A program made the translations under genes and the position numbers. From Viridothelium virens (lineage: Eukaryota; Ascomycota; Dothideomycetes; Trypetheliales; Trypetheliaceae), in the NCBI GenBank assembly GCA_010094025.1, contig ML991810.1:124001-188000 (forward strand): 64,000 nucleotides of DNA, written 5' to 3'. Of this stretch, positions 12,342 to 22,951 are shown piece after piece. The notes below the pieces were generated by a model. It had not been told where the DNA came from and searched no databases. It worked only from the letters and a program-made list of their open reading frames with translations. Positions within the stretch are counted from its first letter, which is position 1, and each line of letters starts with the position of its first letter.

Positions 12342-14559
12342 TCAAAGCTTGGCCTTTCTGGGCTCTGCTTCCAGATCCCTAAACCGCCTGAATCCTTCTA
12401 GACTCTTCGGGTTTGCCACAGTCGAGCTGACCTTCACATCTCTCCCGCTGATCAGGTTCTTTACCGCAATCTCCACTTTCTTCCCGTTTACCGTATACGG
12501 AATCTCCTTCACCTCCTCCATGAAGCGTGGCACATGCCTCCTGCTCAAACCCTTCGCGATCGCCTCCTTCAGTTCATTCTTCAACTCCGTCGTAAATCTC
12601 TTCCCCTCCTGCATCCTCACAAATAGAAACACCGCCTCATCTTTATCCTCTGGCCTCCTTCGCCCCACACATAGCGTCTCGGCCACCCCTCTCTCCGTAT
12701 TGAACGGCGGCGCCTCCACAATCGCATACACCTCCCCACTCCCAAACCGAATCCCACTCGGATTCAACACGCCATCGCTCCGCCCACTCATCCGCCACCC
12801 CTTCGTCCGCGGATTATACCGTATCCAATCCGACACCGCCCAGACATCCACCGACGACTTCCCACCCTTCTCCTTATTTCCCTCCCCTTCCCACTTGGTA
12901 AAATACTCGCGCTGATAGATGCGGCGGCCGGGATCATTCCAAAACCCCGTCGGCATACTCGGAAACGGCTGGGCGATGACCATCTCCCCATCCGCGCCGG
13001 TATGCTTGACGCTCGCCCCCGTCTCCGGGTCCAGCACGTCGATCGCCATGCCCAGCCCGGGCACCTGCATCTCGCCGGCGTGCAGCGGACCTTCGAGGTC
13101 GGACGTCAGCAAGGAGGTGCCGACGTCGGTGCCGCCCGCGTTGTTGGCGAGCAGCAGGCCCGCAGGGAAGGCACGCGCGATGTATGCGTATTGTTCCGGG
13201 GCGAGCGGCGCGCCGGTCGTGTTGATTTGGCGGAGGTGGGGGAGGGAGAATTCGTGCCGGGGGGAGCAGCCGGAGGATTCGAGTTCGAGGAGGTAGCGGG
13301 GGGAGGTGCCGAAGAGGGCGCATCTGGTGAGAAGGGGGAAGTGGGGTCAGTTGGGGAGGGAGAGAGGGTGAAAAAGGGGGAGCCGTAGGAGAGGAGAGCG
13401 GACTGCAGGGATTGAGGGGAGTTTGAGGGCTTACTTGTATTTTTCGAGGACGCGGGGCATGAAGCGGATGTCGGGGTACATGGGGGAACCGTCGTAGCAG
13501 ATACAGGTTGCACCTGCGGCAAGTTGGCCGTTGAGGACGTAGAAGACGATCCAGGTTGTGCTGGTGAACTGCATGACGGTGTCGCCGGGGCCGAGATTGT
13601 CATGCATGATTTCGACTTTTACTAGTTGGAAGATGATGCCGTGTTGATGGACGATGCATTTCGGTGCTCCAGTTGTTCCGCTGGAATAACAGATGAAGAG
13701 TGGATAATTGAATGGAACGCGTTTAAATTCCAATTTGTCTGAAGGAGAAGCCCTTGCAACGAACTCGTCGATATGTGGGTATTTTGATACGGGCTGGGAG
13801 ACAGGAATGATAAAGATTTGCGGCTGTTCGCTGAGTTGTTGGAGAATGGATTCAATCTTTGATATCATGGAAGATCGGTGGCCCTTATAGGTAGAGTCGC
13901 CATCTGCAAATAAGATGCTTGGTGTGACTTGCTTTAATCTTGAGACGCAACCCTACTCTCATTTTAGGCTCACCGTAGCTTCCTCTCAGTTGGGAGATGC
14001 ATTGACCTACCTCTGTACCTAGATCCGGGGATATACTTGTAAAAATGGCACCCAAACTACCAGTTGCAAGGAAAAGTACGACGGCCCACACTGAATTGGC
14101 AACAAGAGCGGCCACTCGATCCCCTTCTTTGATGCCAGACCTCCTCAGCGCACTTCTCGTGACCCTTACCCTCTCCCACAATTCAGCCCATGTGACCTTC
14201 TTGCCCTCCAAGCCCATGCCTTCCCGCAATTCAATCAGCGCTATCTCATTCAGTCTTGTGTGATTCCTAGCGTAGACATTCTCTGCGAAGTTTAGAGTGT
14301 ACCCCTTGAAGAACTCTGGGATAGCGCGCATTTGAAGGGTATCATCGTATGCTTTCGTGATGCTTGGTGGAAGAGCAGGCACGAGCTGGAGATAGCCATA
14401 CATATCTATCCAGAAGTCGTGAGGGTTTGCAATGCTCCATTGATGCAGCGCTTGCGTATCGCGAATGTCCAAGCCGAATTTTTTGTTCACATGGTGACGA
14501 TATGCTGCAATGTTACTGTGATCGGGCTTTGGAGGTCTCCAAACGACGTTCGAATCCAT
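12342..14559 (-). CDS. Acetoacetyl-CoA synthetase (acetoacetate-CoA ligase), 682 aa
   Basis: Three exons in phase: 14559-14011, 13952-13435 and 13323-12342, with introns of 58 and 111 nt. The enzyme activates acetoacetate to acetoacetyl-CoA using ATP in the cytosol, feeding sterol and lipid synthesis or allowing use of ketone bodies or leucine breakdown products. The start MDSNVVWRPPKPDHSNIAAY is the acetyl-CoA-synthetase-like N-terminal domain. The junction of exons 1 and 2 gives SISPDLGTEGCVSRLKQ, as expected for the family. The AMP-binding P-loop YSSGTTGAPKCIVH is in exon 2. Exon 3 has INTTGAPL, the adenylate-contacting GRSDGVLNPSGIRFGSGEVY and the C-terminal catalytic-lysine region PYTVNGKKVEIAVKN. 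Length fits acetoacetyl-CoA synthetases. The 3' half is much richer in GC than the 5' half. Confidence 0.93.
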
Positions 14560-14589
14560 TGATTGTAGGCAGAGGCATGAGACCTGGAC

Positions 14590-15290
14590 GAATAGAAAAG
14601 GCGAAGGAGGGGAGTCTTCCTCACAGACCGCATCTTAGAGCTCTTGGGAGAATTTCTCAAGGAAACTCTACCGAGGGGCTCTCCCCCACACATCCGACTA
14701 CTGCTCCACGATTGCCGTGAAGCCATCGGGAAAAGTGGCACACCGGATGCAGTGATGAAAACGCCTACTATCTTACGCCGCCTTGCTCGCAAGAACATTG
14801 AACCATGCCTCCTGGTTACCTTCGCCAACGGGCGCTTCAAGGAGTACTTTCATGCCCGTACTCTTACCTCAAAAGACCTCAGACACCCAGATACAAGCAA
14901 GCAGATTGCCGAACGAATGCGTAAACTTCATAAAGGGATCCACCTGGAAGAGCTGGATATCCGAGCAGGACCTTCCGTGTGACAGAACTGGGACAATTAG
15001 GTCGCCAGGTGTGAAAAGATGGTCAAGTGGTTGGACGAGCAAGGACGCAATAACACCAAGAAAGATACCGAGATAGAAGCTGGAGACACTTCGCAGCCAA
15101 TCTGGGTTTGTGGGGTAGAATGGAGCATTTTTCGAGAGACTGTAGACAAGTATTGCAGATGGACAGAACATCAGCATGGTGGCTATGAGAGGTTAAGAGA
15201 ACAAATTCCTTTTGCTCATAGTAACGTAAGTCATGTCGAGTGGTAATATGAGGCAACTAAGGAGAAAATTTGCAGACCTAATATGGCAAT
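14590..15290 (+). pseudogene. Choline/ethanolamine kinase pseudogene
   Basis: A forward stretch starting just beyond the 5' end of the synthetase gene reads as the N-lobe of a fungal choline kinase: IRLLLHDCREAIGKSGTPDA is weakly related, then LLVTFANGRFKEYFHARTLT, the nucleotide-binding strand region, and QIAERMRKLHKGIHLEE. It goes on with AGPSV-stop-QNWDN-stop-VARCEKMVKWLDEQ; family members have Trp at both stop positions. The next conserved piece is IPFAHSN, the ruin of the FAHNDxxxGN catalytic loop, after which similarity fades. No start or C-terminal half is present. The gene would have acted in the Kennedy pathway. Confidence 0.75.
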
Positions 15291-16144
15291 ATCTTCATCT
15301 AGATCATCCGACAAAATGTCGTACCCAACTCCTTCATAACTAACCTGATATTTCACGCCTTGAATATAGTCTCTACGATGTCTGTCCTGATGGCAGACTC
15401 TTCTCTACAGTCATTGAAACGTCTCTTACGAACTTCCCATTGAGAACCAGTGCGGCCGAAGATACTTGTCCCATAGCATCATGGGTCGTTTTCAATGTCA
15501 CCTTAGCTTCCACCCCTTCAACCATACATTCCAATCTCGCCAATGGCGGATAGTTGATCGGGTCCTCAACTGCAGCCCAGCTCCAGCTTAGGGCACGCCA
15601 AGGAGCAGGTGACGTTGCCGAGAACTGGAGCTACAAGACATTTGCAGGACTTGAGCTTGCTAAGCCTGAGGTGGTTCTGAGTAAACCTAAACTCTTATCA
15701 TCTGGCCCGGAATTTGACTAATAGCTCATCTGTAGACCCATGTAACTCGCGATCGCCTGCTTTTGTGACTCGTTGTTCTTTCTTTTTTCTTCTCTCGTCA
15801 TCCCGCGCGTTAGGGTCTACCGCGCTATGGCTTAGTCACAACGTCCTCTGTATTTGTAGAAATTGATATTCGAGGTGGTAGCTGAGGCTGATGAGGCCTT
15901 AAATAAACACACTTTTAGCTGTTACACCTCAGGTTCCAGCTTGATCTCCAACAGTATTATCCTAGATATCTCATCCCCTAGACAAGTAAGTCCGCATCTC
16001 AAACTCAGAAGAATGATATAGTTTGAACTTAAGAACAGAGTATCAGGGATACAAATGTCTTTGTTGTAAAGCTCAAGATCTATCTATCATTAACTCGGAA
16101 TTCAATGATGAGACTAGACTCTTTCTCGTGTTTCTAGCCACCCT
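15291..16144. other. Gene-free AT-rich spacer
   Basis: No gene is supported. Position 15370-15700 may be worn coding sequence, but I could not assign it. The rest is AT-rich. Confidence 0.4.
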
Positions 16145-16440
16145 TATGCCGCCGCTAGGTATGCGGACAGGATTTCTGGGACCACGCAACCAGGATTTCC
16201 CAATAAACCCCGCTCACAGTATCGGTAAATAGTACAAAGACCATGCAACCGAATTTAAAAATAATAAGCTAAGCAGCAAATTCAATAGCTTCGAGCTCCA
16301 TAGTAAATAGGTCTTCAATGTCACTGAAGTATACTATCAAAGCAGCAGCCAAATAGAGATACAATCTGCTAGTAATTTTGGTGGAGTTGATAGGGAAATC
16401 CCGATTGTGTGGTGCCTCAAATTCGGTCCGCCCGTCTGCC
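16145..16440. mobile_element. Fold-back, MITE-like element of about 300 bp
   Basis: The left end (16150-16205, containing accacgcaaccaggatttcc) pairs with the reverse complement of the right end (16380-16440, containing accacacaatcgggatttcc). Within the best 33 bp I count about 26 matches, and weaker pairing goes on outwards. The AT-rich interior of about 180 bp has no coding capacity. This fits a small non-autonomous DNA transposon with long terminal inverted repeats. I could not define a target-site duplication, so the ends are approximate. Confidence 0.5.
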
Positions 16441-16615
16441 GCTTGAACCATGTCAACTTCTCCCACGCCCCCCTCCTTAACGGTCCAATAGTTATTCTGA
16501 GCATGAGACAGCGCAGAGCTATACAGTAAGCAAGTACGCAAAATTCCTCCGGCTTGGAATACTACATGAAGAGGTTCGGATACGACTTTCGAAATGGAGG
16601 TTGAGTTCGATTATC

Positions 16616-17855
16616 ATGGCGCAAATCAAGCCTTTCAAAGTCGACATCGCGCAAAGCGAAGTCGACAGGCTGTACGAGAAGCTTCGTGACACAAGAGTAC
16701 CAACTCAAGACATTGTGCCAGGGGCCGGAAGCGATTACGGATTCCCGACTGAATGGGCCACCGAGCTCTACAACTACTGGCTCAAGTCGTACTCGTGGCA
16801 GAAAGCGGAAGATGACTTGAACCAGTGGCCACACTTCACGACCGAGATTGAAGACATCAACGTCCACTTCATACACCAGAAATCCGCAGCACCCAATGCA
16901 ATTCCGCTTCTACTGGTACACGGATGGCCAGGCTCATTCCATGAATTTAGTGAAGTCATCAATCCGTTGTCAGACGAGAAGACTGGGCAACGAAGCTTCC
17001 ACTGTGTCGTCCCTAGCCTGCCCGGCTTTTGCTGGAGCTCTGGACCGCCCCAACGTGGCTGGAAAATGAAAGACACCGCGCGCCTCTTCCACAAACTCCT
17101 GGAGAGACTGGGCTACGACCAGTACTGCGTCCAAGCTGGTGACTGGGGTCAGTTCGTCGCTAGGGAGCTTGGTGCACAGTATTCGGATCATTGTCAAGTG
17201 ATCCATCTTAACTACTGCCCTGGAGCCGTGCCGGAGGGTATTGAGCCCACACAACGTGAGAGAGAGATTCAAGCGAGGGGTGTGAATTGGAGGACCATGC
17301 ATTTGGGATACGCAACACTAATGAGAACGCGCCCGCATTGCGTGGGGTGGATGCTGCAGGATAACCCCGTGGGTTTACTGGCTTTTGTTGGAGAGAAAGT
17401 GAGTGAGAAGAAGTACTTTTTTTTTCTAGCTGGCTGCTGAACTGACTGCTCCCGCGGTACATTAAATAACGCTGACTGGTGGAACCCAGTACTTGGAACT
17501 AGCGAATCCTCAAAAGCAGGTAGAAAATTCCTGGAAAGACCACATACTCACGACCCTCTGCCTATATTACTTCAGCAACTGCATCATGACGAGCTGCTTA
17601 CCTTTGATCGAGAATTTCAATCATGAGCAATTCGTGACAGTGGCCATGAAAGAGGAGAATCTTATTAAATGTCCATTCGGCTACACTAGTTTTGCCTTCG
17701 ACTCGGCGCCCAGTAGCAAGCGAGGCGCCGAGCGGACTGGAAATCTAGTGTGGTATCGAGAGCGAGACTATGCGGGTCATTTTGCGTGCTTGGAGGATGC
17801 GAAAGGCATTGTCGAAGATGTCAGAGAAGTGATTGGGAAGTACTGGCCACACTAA
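16616..17855 (+). CDS. Epoxide hydrolase (EHN plus alpha/beta-hydrolase), 382 aa
   Basis: Two exons, 16616-17398 and 17490-17855, with a 91-nt intron (GTGAGT donor, GCTGAC branch, CCCAG acceptor) that joins FVGEK to YLELANPQKQ in phase. The start ATG 16616 gives MAQIKPFKVDIAQSEVDRLY, the usual opening of the epoxide-hydrolase N-terminal lid domain (EHN, residues about 1-85). The oxyanion motif HGWPGS is at 102-107 and the nucleophile is D176 in QAGDWGQF. The base histidine is likely that of YAGHFACLE near the C-terminus. Length and order match microsomal-type fungal epoxide hydrolases of the juvenile-hormone/EPHX1 kind. It hydrolyses epoxides to diols; whether the role is detoxification or metabolite synthesis cannot be told. 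No cluster partner adjoins it. Confidence 0.9.
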
Positions 17856-18679
17856 TTGCTGTTCTGAATTATATAGTTAGACTGTCAACCATTCTCTTAC
17901 ATTCACTAATGAAGCTCCCGCTTCCTCTCCTCTGTGATCTCCTGGTCGTTCATCTCCCGAGTGATGCCGACCTCGGCCACTTTCCTAGTCATTAACGCCG
18001 TTGCTGCTCCTTTCAAGTATCCAAGCGTGCCAATCTGAGCCTTCCAGTATGCCAAATACTTGGCCATTTCTTTCTGCTCTTTGTAAAAGAATCGGACGGC
18101 CCCTAAGCATATTCTCATGTGCATAAGATAGAACTGGGCTTGAAAGGAAGGACAAGTAAGAAGAGAAGAGAAGAGAAGAGAGCGAGGAGTAAATAAGATT
18201 CAAAGAGGTAAATAGAGAGGAAAGGGACCTTCTAGGAGGCTCATTTGGTAGCCAGTCAGTAGTATACCAGTCATGGCACCTTCTGTGAGCTTCAATATAC
18301 TTCAATCGTGGCCCATATCCAGGCCAGATGGCAGACCTGACTAGTTCGCATCACCGCCTCCACGCAGAATCCTTGTGCATCAGTCCAAGTGGCCCTGTTT
18401 CGGACTACCATGCCTGCAAATAGATCTCTGGGGTCGGTTGCGTGAAGTTGAGAATCTTTTGTACTACTAAATTAAGCTCGGTCGCGAAGGTGAAGTAAGG
18501 GTGAGCGTCCTGAGTAGGTGGCACGCCATAACCTCATGGAGTAAGTTTCGTAACTTCACGGCATTGTGCTCCAGTGTGTGCTTTACGCATTAAACTCCGT
18601 AAAATCTGCAGGTAGAAGGAATCTAAAAAATACTTTTGTCTTCGTTGTCGCTACCTATTTGCTATCCGAGCCATAGCCA
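17856..18679. other. Spacer with a short (AGAAG)n microsatellite
   Basis: Convergent intergenic region between the epoxide hydrolase and the pseudokinase. A run of agaag pentamers lies at about 18160-18182. A 72-codon minus frame at 17906-18124 has no recognised similarity and is not called. Confidence 0.5.
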
Positions 18680-20495
18680 TTAGGCTATGGCCCCCATCCC
18701 ATCTACGAACTCCTTGACCCTTCTTGCGGAAGGCCGCATCCAGGCCTCTTTTGAGACCATCTCACTCAGCAGCGCCCTCAGGCTCCCCTCTTCTGCTGGG
18801 ACGCACTCCCCGCCCCAAGCAGCCCTGTCGAGCCACTTCCACATCTCCTCCACGGCGCCCCTAGTGCCGCGCTGGGGTTCCTGGAGGGTGAGAGCTTGAA
18901 TGTGGAATTGGCCCGAATTTATCTCGGGCAGGGGCATGACGCCCATGAGAAAGAGCCCGGTGACGCCGAGGGCGAAGATGTCGCCTTCTCGAGTCCGCTT
19001 TCCGCCGTCCACTTCTTCTGGGGCCAGATACCAGGCCAGGACGCAACCTATCATCCCGCCGTACGTGAAAAAGTCGTTGCTCGATGCCACGTTCATCAGT
19101 GACATGACCTTCACGCGACGCTTCGAACGAGAGTAAAAGATATTGGCAGGTTCGATTAGTCCGTGAACGAGTCCAATATGATGCATATCTTGAAGCAGAG
19201 TCGCAACACCAGCCAGTACTTGCAGTACATCCTGTTCTTCCAGGTTGGTGTACCCGTGCCGTCGGAGAAATTGGGGTTCTGTAAGACTTCTGCACTCCTC
19301 GTGGTCGTACAAGGTAGTAAGTGTTCGGGGATCGAATGCCATAGCTTTCATTAAACAAGGCTAGGAGACGTCAGTTGATATTCCGTGTGTCGCTTTTTGT
19401 TGACTTACGTTTCTGAAAAGAAGCCCATTGATTCTCCTCTGATCCGCAAATTTCGTAGAAGCAACAACAAGATCCATAGGCCCGCTCATCCGTGTGTCGA
19501 TTGTTTGTGATAGGAAGAAATTTGCGGCCGGGTCCTTGACTATGGAGATGACGCTGATATTCTTGATGGGAAACCTCAATCGATCCATCCAAATCAAGGA
19601 GTATCCCGCGATGTCGCCGGTGGTCGGAAAGTGGGCTTCTTGGCCCGGAGCAGCTTTTAAATACAACTGCGCAATGAGCGGTCTGGTCATGGTTCGCTCC
19701 TGTATCTGTAACTCTTGGTTCGAGCTACCACTCGGTTGAGTGCAAAGGATATCCGGAGGGCGTAAAATTTGCAACCTCAGTAGACCATTGCCCGTGATGA
19801 TATCGAATTCCATGCTATCCTGAGCTTCGTTCGGCAGTCTAGCAAACTCGCCAGTATTTAAAACAGGGTTTACATGAGGATCGGTGCTGCACAGGAAGCC
19901 AACCCGGCTGCCAGATAAGTTGTGCACGACAGCAGCGCCACTGTTGGAGTCAGGATAGACTCTTATGGTCATATCTGGACAGTGTTCCTCGAGGCACATT
20001 TGCGAATCGCCTTGGAAAGGTGCAAGATTTAGTGAGACGTTCGGTGATTATAGGAAGAGGAAGACATGACATACTTAGGAAATCCTCATCAACCTCCATA
20101 TTATCGCTGTTTGAGCTTGTATCTGATCGAGAGCTAGAAGAAGGTGCAGATTCTTGCCTCTGGCTCGAGTTAGTTTGGTTGCTGTATGCGTCGAGTGCTT
20201 CTTCTAATTCCGCTCTCGTGGGAATACGGATATCGGCTGAGGCAGCGTATCCAATTTCAATGTAGGGAACGAAGTCCCGGGAGCTCGGAACTGCAACTTG
20301 TCTGTAGGCCGATTGCTTCCACATGAATTTGAGTATGGCTTCATTTCCCTGGCTGAATCTGTCCTTGAATAGAGCCGAGGACTCATCAGGATTAGGGTAA
20401 ACAATAACGCGTCCAACTTGCTTGGCAAGTTGACTTTCGTTCAAAGCTGGTTGAGGAGTAAAATGCACGCCTACCGCTGGTGCTGGGGCCAACAT
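18680..20495 (-). CDS. FHA-like/pseudokinase protein, 567 aa
   Basis: Three exons in phase: 20495-20075, 20010-19409 and 19360-18680, with introns of 64 and 48 nt. The N-terminal third (VGRVIVYPNPDESSALFKDR) is an N-terminal module typical of fungal FHA-kinase-like proteins, followed by an acidic Ser-rich linker. The middle (MTIRVYPDSNSGAAVVHNLS) looks like a forkhead-associated beta sandwich. The C-terminal half has the layout of a protein kinase, but the catalytic loop reads LVHGLIEPANIF: the HRD Asp is Leu, although the loop Asn remains. No DFG is visible (VKVMSLMNVASS), while the APE motif is kept (WYLAPEE). No clear beta-3 lysine was found. It is therefore most likely a pseudokinase, perhaps a scaffold. 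The partner is unknown. Confidence 0.75.
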
Positions 20496-21601
20496 CTTGT
20501 CTTGAGACGTGAAAGTGCGAGTAGTCTAGCGTTGAATAGAATGAAGTTGATTCTAGAAGGATGGACGATATGGTGGTATAGGCTGGAAAGGAAGAAGAGT
20601 TGGTGGGCAGCCAAACGCGACATGAGTGGATCTCCAGGTATTAGGCGACATCCCGTGACGACAGCCCCGCGAGTGAGAGGCGCTGTATTGTGTGAAGAAA
20701 AGCAGCGTGGTGTTATTTCGCGTTGTTTAGGGCAGCGGGTGTTGTGTGTCGCTGCTTTGACACCCCAATAGTGAAGGGCAGAACGTTGGACTGTCCCAAT
20801 GAAAACCATGATGTGGCCAAGGGGCGCATTATTCTTCGTAACACCACGACGCAGAAGAAGATACAAGGAAACATCCGCAATTCTGGGTTCTTTCCAGCTG
20901 AGAGATCCTCAAAGTAGTAGCAATTCCGACGCTGATCCTGCTTCTATTTTTCTTTTTTTCTTTTTTTTCTAATATTGCCCCAAGCATTGGGAGGAAATAG
21001 CTTCATGTGCCAAGCGGCACACCAAAAAACGTCACTGACCGAAATAAGAATGCGACCCACAGCATAGCCTTTTGTTAGACTTTTGGTGAAATTGGCCTAG
21101 TGATGAGCAGCTCATGCCGTGGGGTTTTCGTAGTCCTGATGTGGGAAGAACGAGTGGCCCCTTTCTCACAAGCATCCCCTGTGACCGTCGCTCACACGAA
21201 GCGACTTCGCCCTTTGACAATGGTACCTAGGTCTCAATAGGAGTCTGCTCTCTGTATATTTCAGAAGTCTCGCACTTGCATGCGTCGATGCTGCTGCCTT
21301 GAAGTTTTACAAAGTCTTGCAGAAGTGCGAGAAGTATCGGACGCGGCTACCTTGCTCTACCGAACATTACCGTGATTACATTACGATACGACTATCGCCG
21401 TCCACCCGCAAACGCGCGCTCATCGCTTCCGGTAGCTACCCGCGCTCCCGCGCCATATTACCACCAAGCCGCCGCACTCAAACAAACCAAAGCACTCAAA
21501 CCATTGCATTAACGCGCGGATCGCCACATAAGGTCGTTGGTTCATCGAATTGAACCTTTCTACTACAACCTTATGCTCTACTACAATCTTCAGCCGTGAC
21601 C
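20496..21601. other. Divergent intergenic region
   Basis: Between the starts of two divergently transcribed genes. It contains a long pyrimidine tract near 20941-20970 and a CT/CG-rich stretch just before 21602. No gene or repeat was recognised. Confidence 0.5.
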
Positions 21602-22951
21602 ATGCCGGGACGTATTCCTGAGAGCCTGGAGCAATACAACTATATTTCTGTCATGCTACAGGATAAGGACGACTACTACAAATATGTCGAGGCTCTGCTT
21701 GAAGACACTGACGATGTCGATGTCGTGGAAAACATTCTTAAAGAAGGCAAGCTACGGCAAACTACCTCATTGACCGATGAGCTCTCGAGCATTTTGGCTC
21801 GCATTATCAATTCGCCTAGTCTCTTCGGGACAAACGCGTTGTACGCTTCTGCCTTACGTTTTGGCAAGTCCAGAAGCTATGCCGCAATGACCGCTTTTTT
21901 CAGAGAGTGTTGTCTAGGAAAGGTCTCGGCCAGCTGCGAATCGGAGGGAAAGATCTGGACAGATCGTGAGGAACGGGAACGCCATGTCCGCTTTCCTGAA
22001 GCCCAATCCGATGGTAGACGAAAGAGCTCGAGTGAGCATTTGGAGAAGGAGAAGCGAGCGGCAGAGGCTGCCAGTGAGTCCGATGAATTCTTCGGAAACG
22101 GACCAAAACCCGTGGACAAGTATGCTGAAGAGACGCCACCTCCTGACCTCCCCGAACATTCTTCTTCGTTTACTTCCGATGAGGCTGGGCCTGCGAATCC
22201 CGTGGAGCCAAATAGTGAATCGCTAAAGAAAGAACAAAGGCGAAAGAAACGTAAGCGATGTAGCTCACCTCCATGGGAGTGGGTGTATATCGATAGGCCA
22301 CCGCCAAGGGCTTTTACCGAAAAAACCCAATTCGGCCAAACTCCAGAGACGTCGGACATATATGAAAGTGTTGAAGAACGAGGCGCCAAGCGACCTCGCC
22401 CAAATGTCGAGGATCCCGTTGAGGAGGATACGGAGTCCATTGATTCTCTCTTATCATTGCTTGCATCGTCCACACGAAAGGCCCAATATGTTCCAACGGA
22501 ATCCCTTCCATTCTGCGGCTCGCCGTCTTCATATAACTCGCCAAATGCCACTGGGACCCCTCCCACTCCTCATTCATCGGATTCACTAAATGCGTCATAC
22601 GGTTCAGGAAACTCAGTCCCCTCGTACTACTCATTAGACACGTCGAACGAGTCATCCGCCCCAAGAGATCCCATCCCACACGTTGGTCCACCACCACACT
22701 TTGATCCACCCCGATGTCGTGATCCACTTCCGCGCTTCGACTCATCATATACACCTCTCCCCTCATGCTCTCGAGGAGACCCCCAGATTAGGAATCCAGT
22801 CTCGGATCGACTCGACTCCGTCCCTATCTGGGCTCGACGCTGCCGTAGGCCCGACACCACAAGGCTACGTTCGCAGCCACGAGCAGGTCCATCATCTTCA
22901 GGCCCTCGTCCCAGAGGATCAGCTTCCCCAACTTCGCCTGCTTCCCACTAA
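21602..22951 (+). CDS. Unknown nuclear-type protein, 449 aa
   Basis: A single open frame from ATG 21602. Residues 1-95 form a compact, acidic, probably helical domain (SLEQYNYISVMLQDKDDYYK and DELSSILARIINSPSLFGTN). The remainder is disordered and rich in Ser, Pro and charged residues, with a basic cluster RRKKRKR that fits a nuclear localisation signal. I do not recognise the family. The last 43 codons overlap, tail to tail, the 3' coding end of the next gene on the other strand. The Pro/Arg-rich C-terminus may be dictated by that overlap, so its true end is less certain than its start. Confidence 0.6.
   Translation: MPGRIPESLEQYNYISVMLQDKDDYYKYVEALLEDTDDVDVVENILKEGKLRQTTSLTDELSSILARIINSPSLFGTNALYASALRFGKSRSYAAMTAFFRECCLGKVSASCESEGKIWTDREERERHVRFPEAQSDGRRKSSSEHLEKEKRAAEAASESDEFFGNGPKPVDKYAEETPPPDLPEHSSSFTSDEAGPANPVEPNSESLKKEQRRKKRKRCSSPPWEWVYIDRPPPRAFTEKTQFGQTPETSDIYESVEERGAKRPRPNVEDPVEEDTESIDSLLSLLASSTRKAQYVPTESLPFCGSPSSYNSPNATGTPPTPHSSDSLNASYGSGNSVPSYYSLDTSNESSAPRDPIPHVGPPPHFDPPRCRDPLPRFDSSYTPLPSCSRGDPQIRNPVSDRLDSVPIWARRCRRPDTTRLRSQPRAGPSSSGPRPRGSASPTSPASH

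Noticed and set aside
12349-13603. Open frames antisense or out of frame to acetoacetyl-CoA synthetase
   Set aside because: Shadow frames of a GC-rich coding region; the synthetase frame matches the family throughout.
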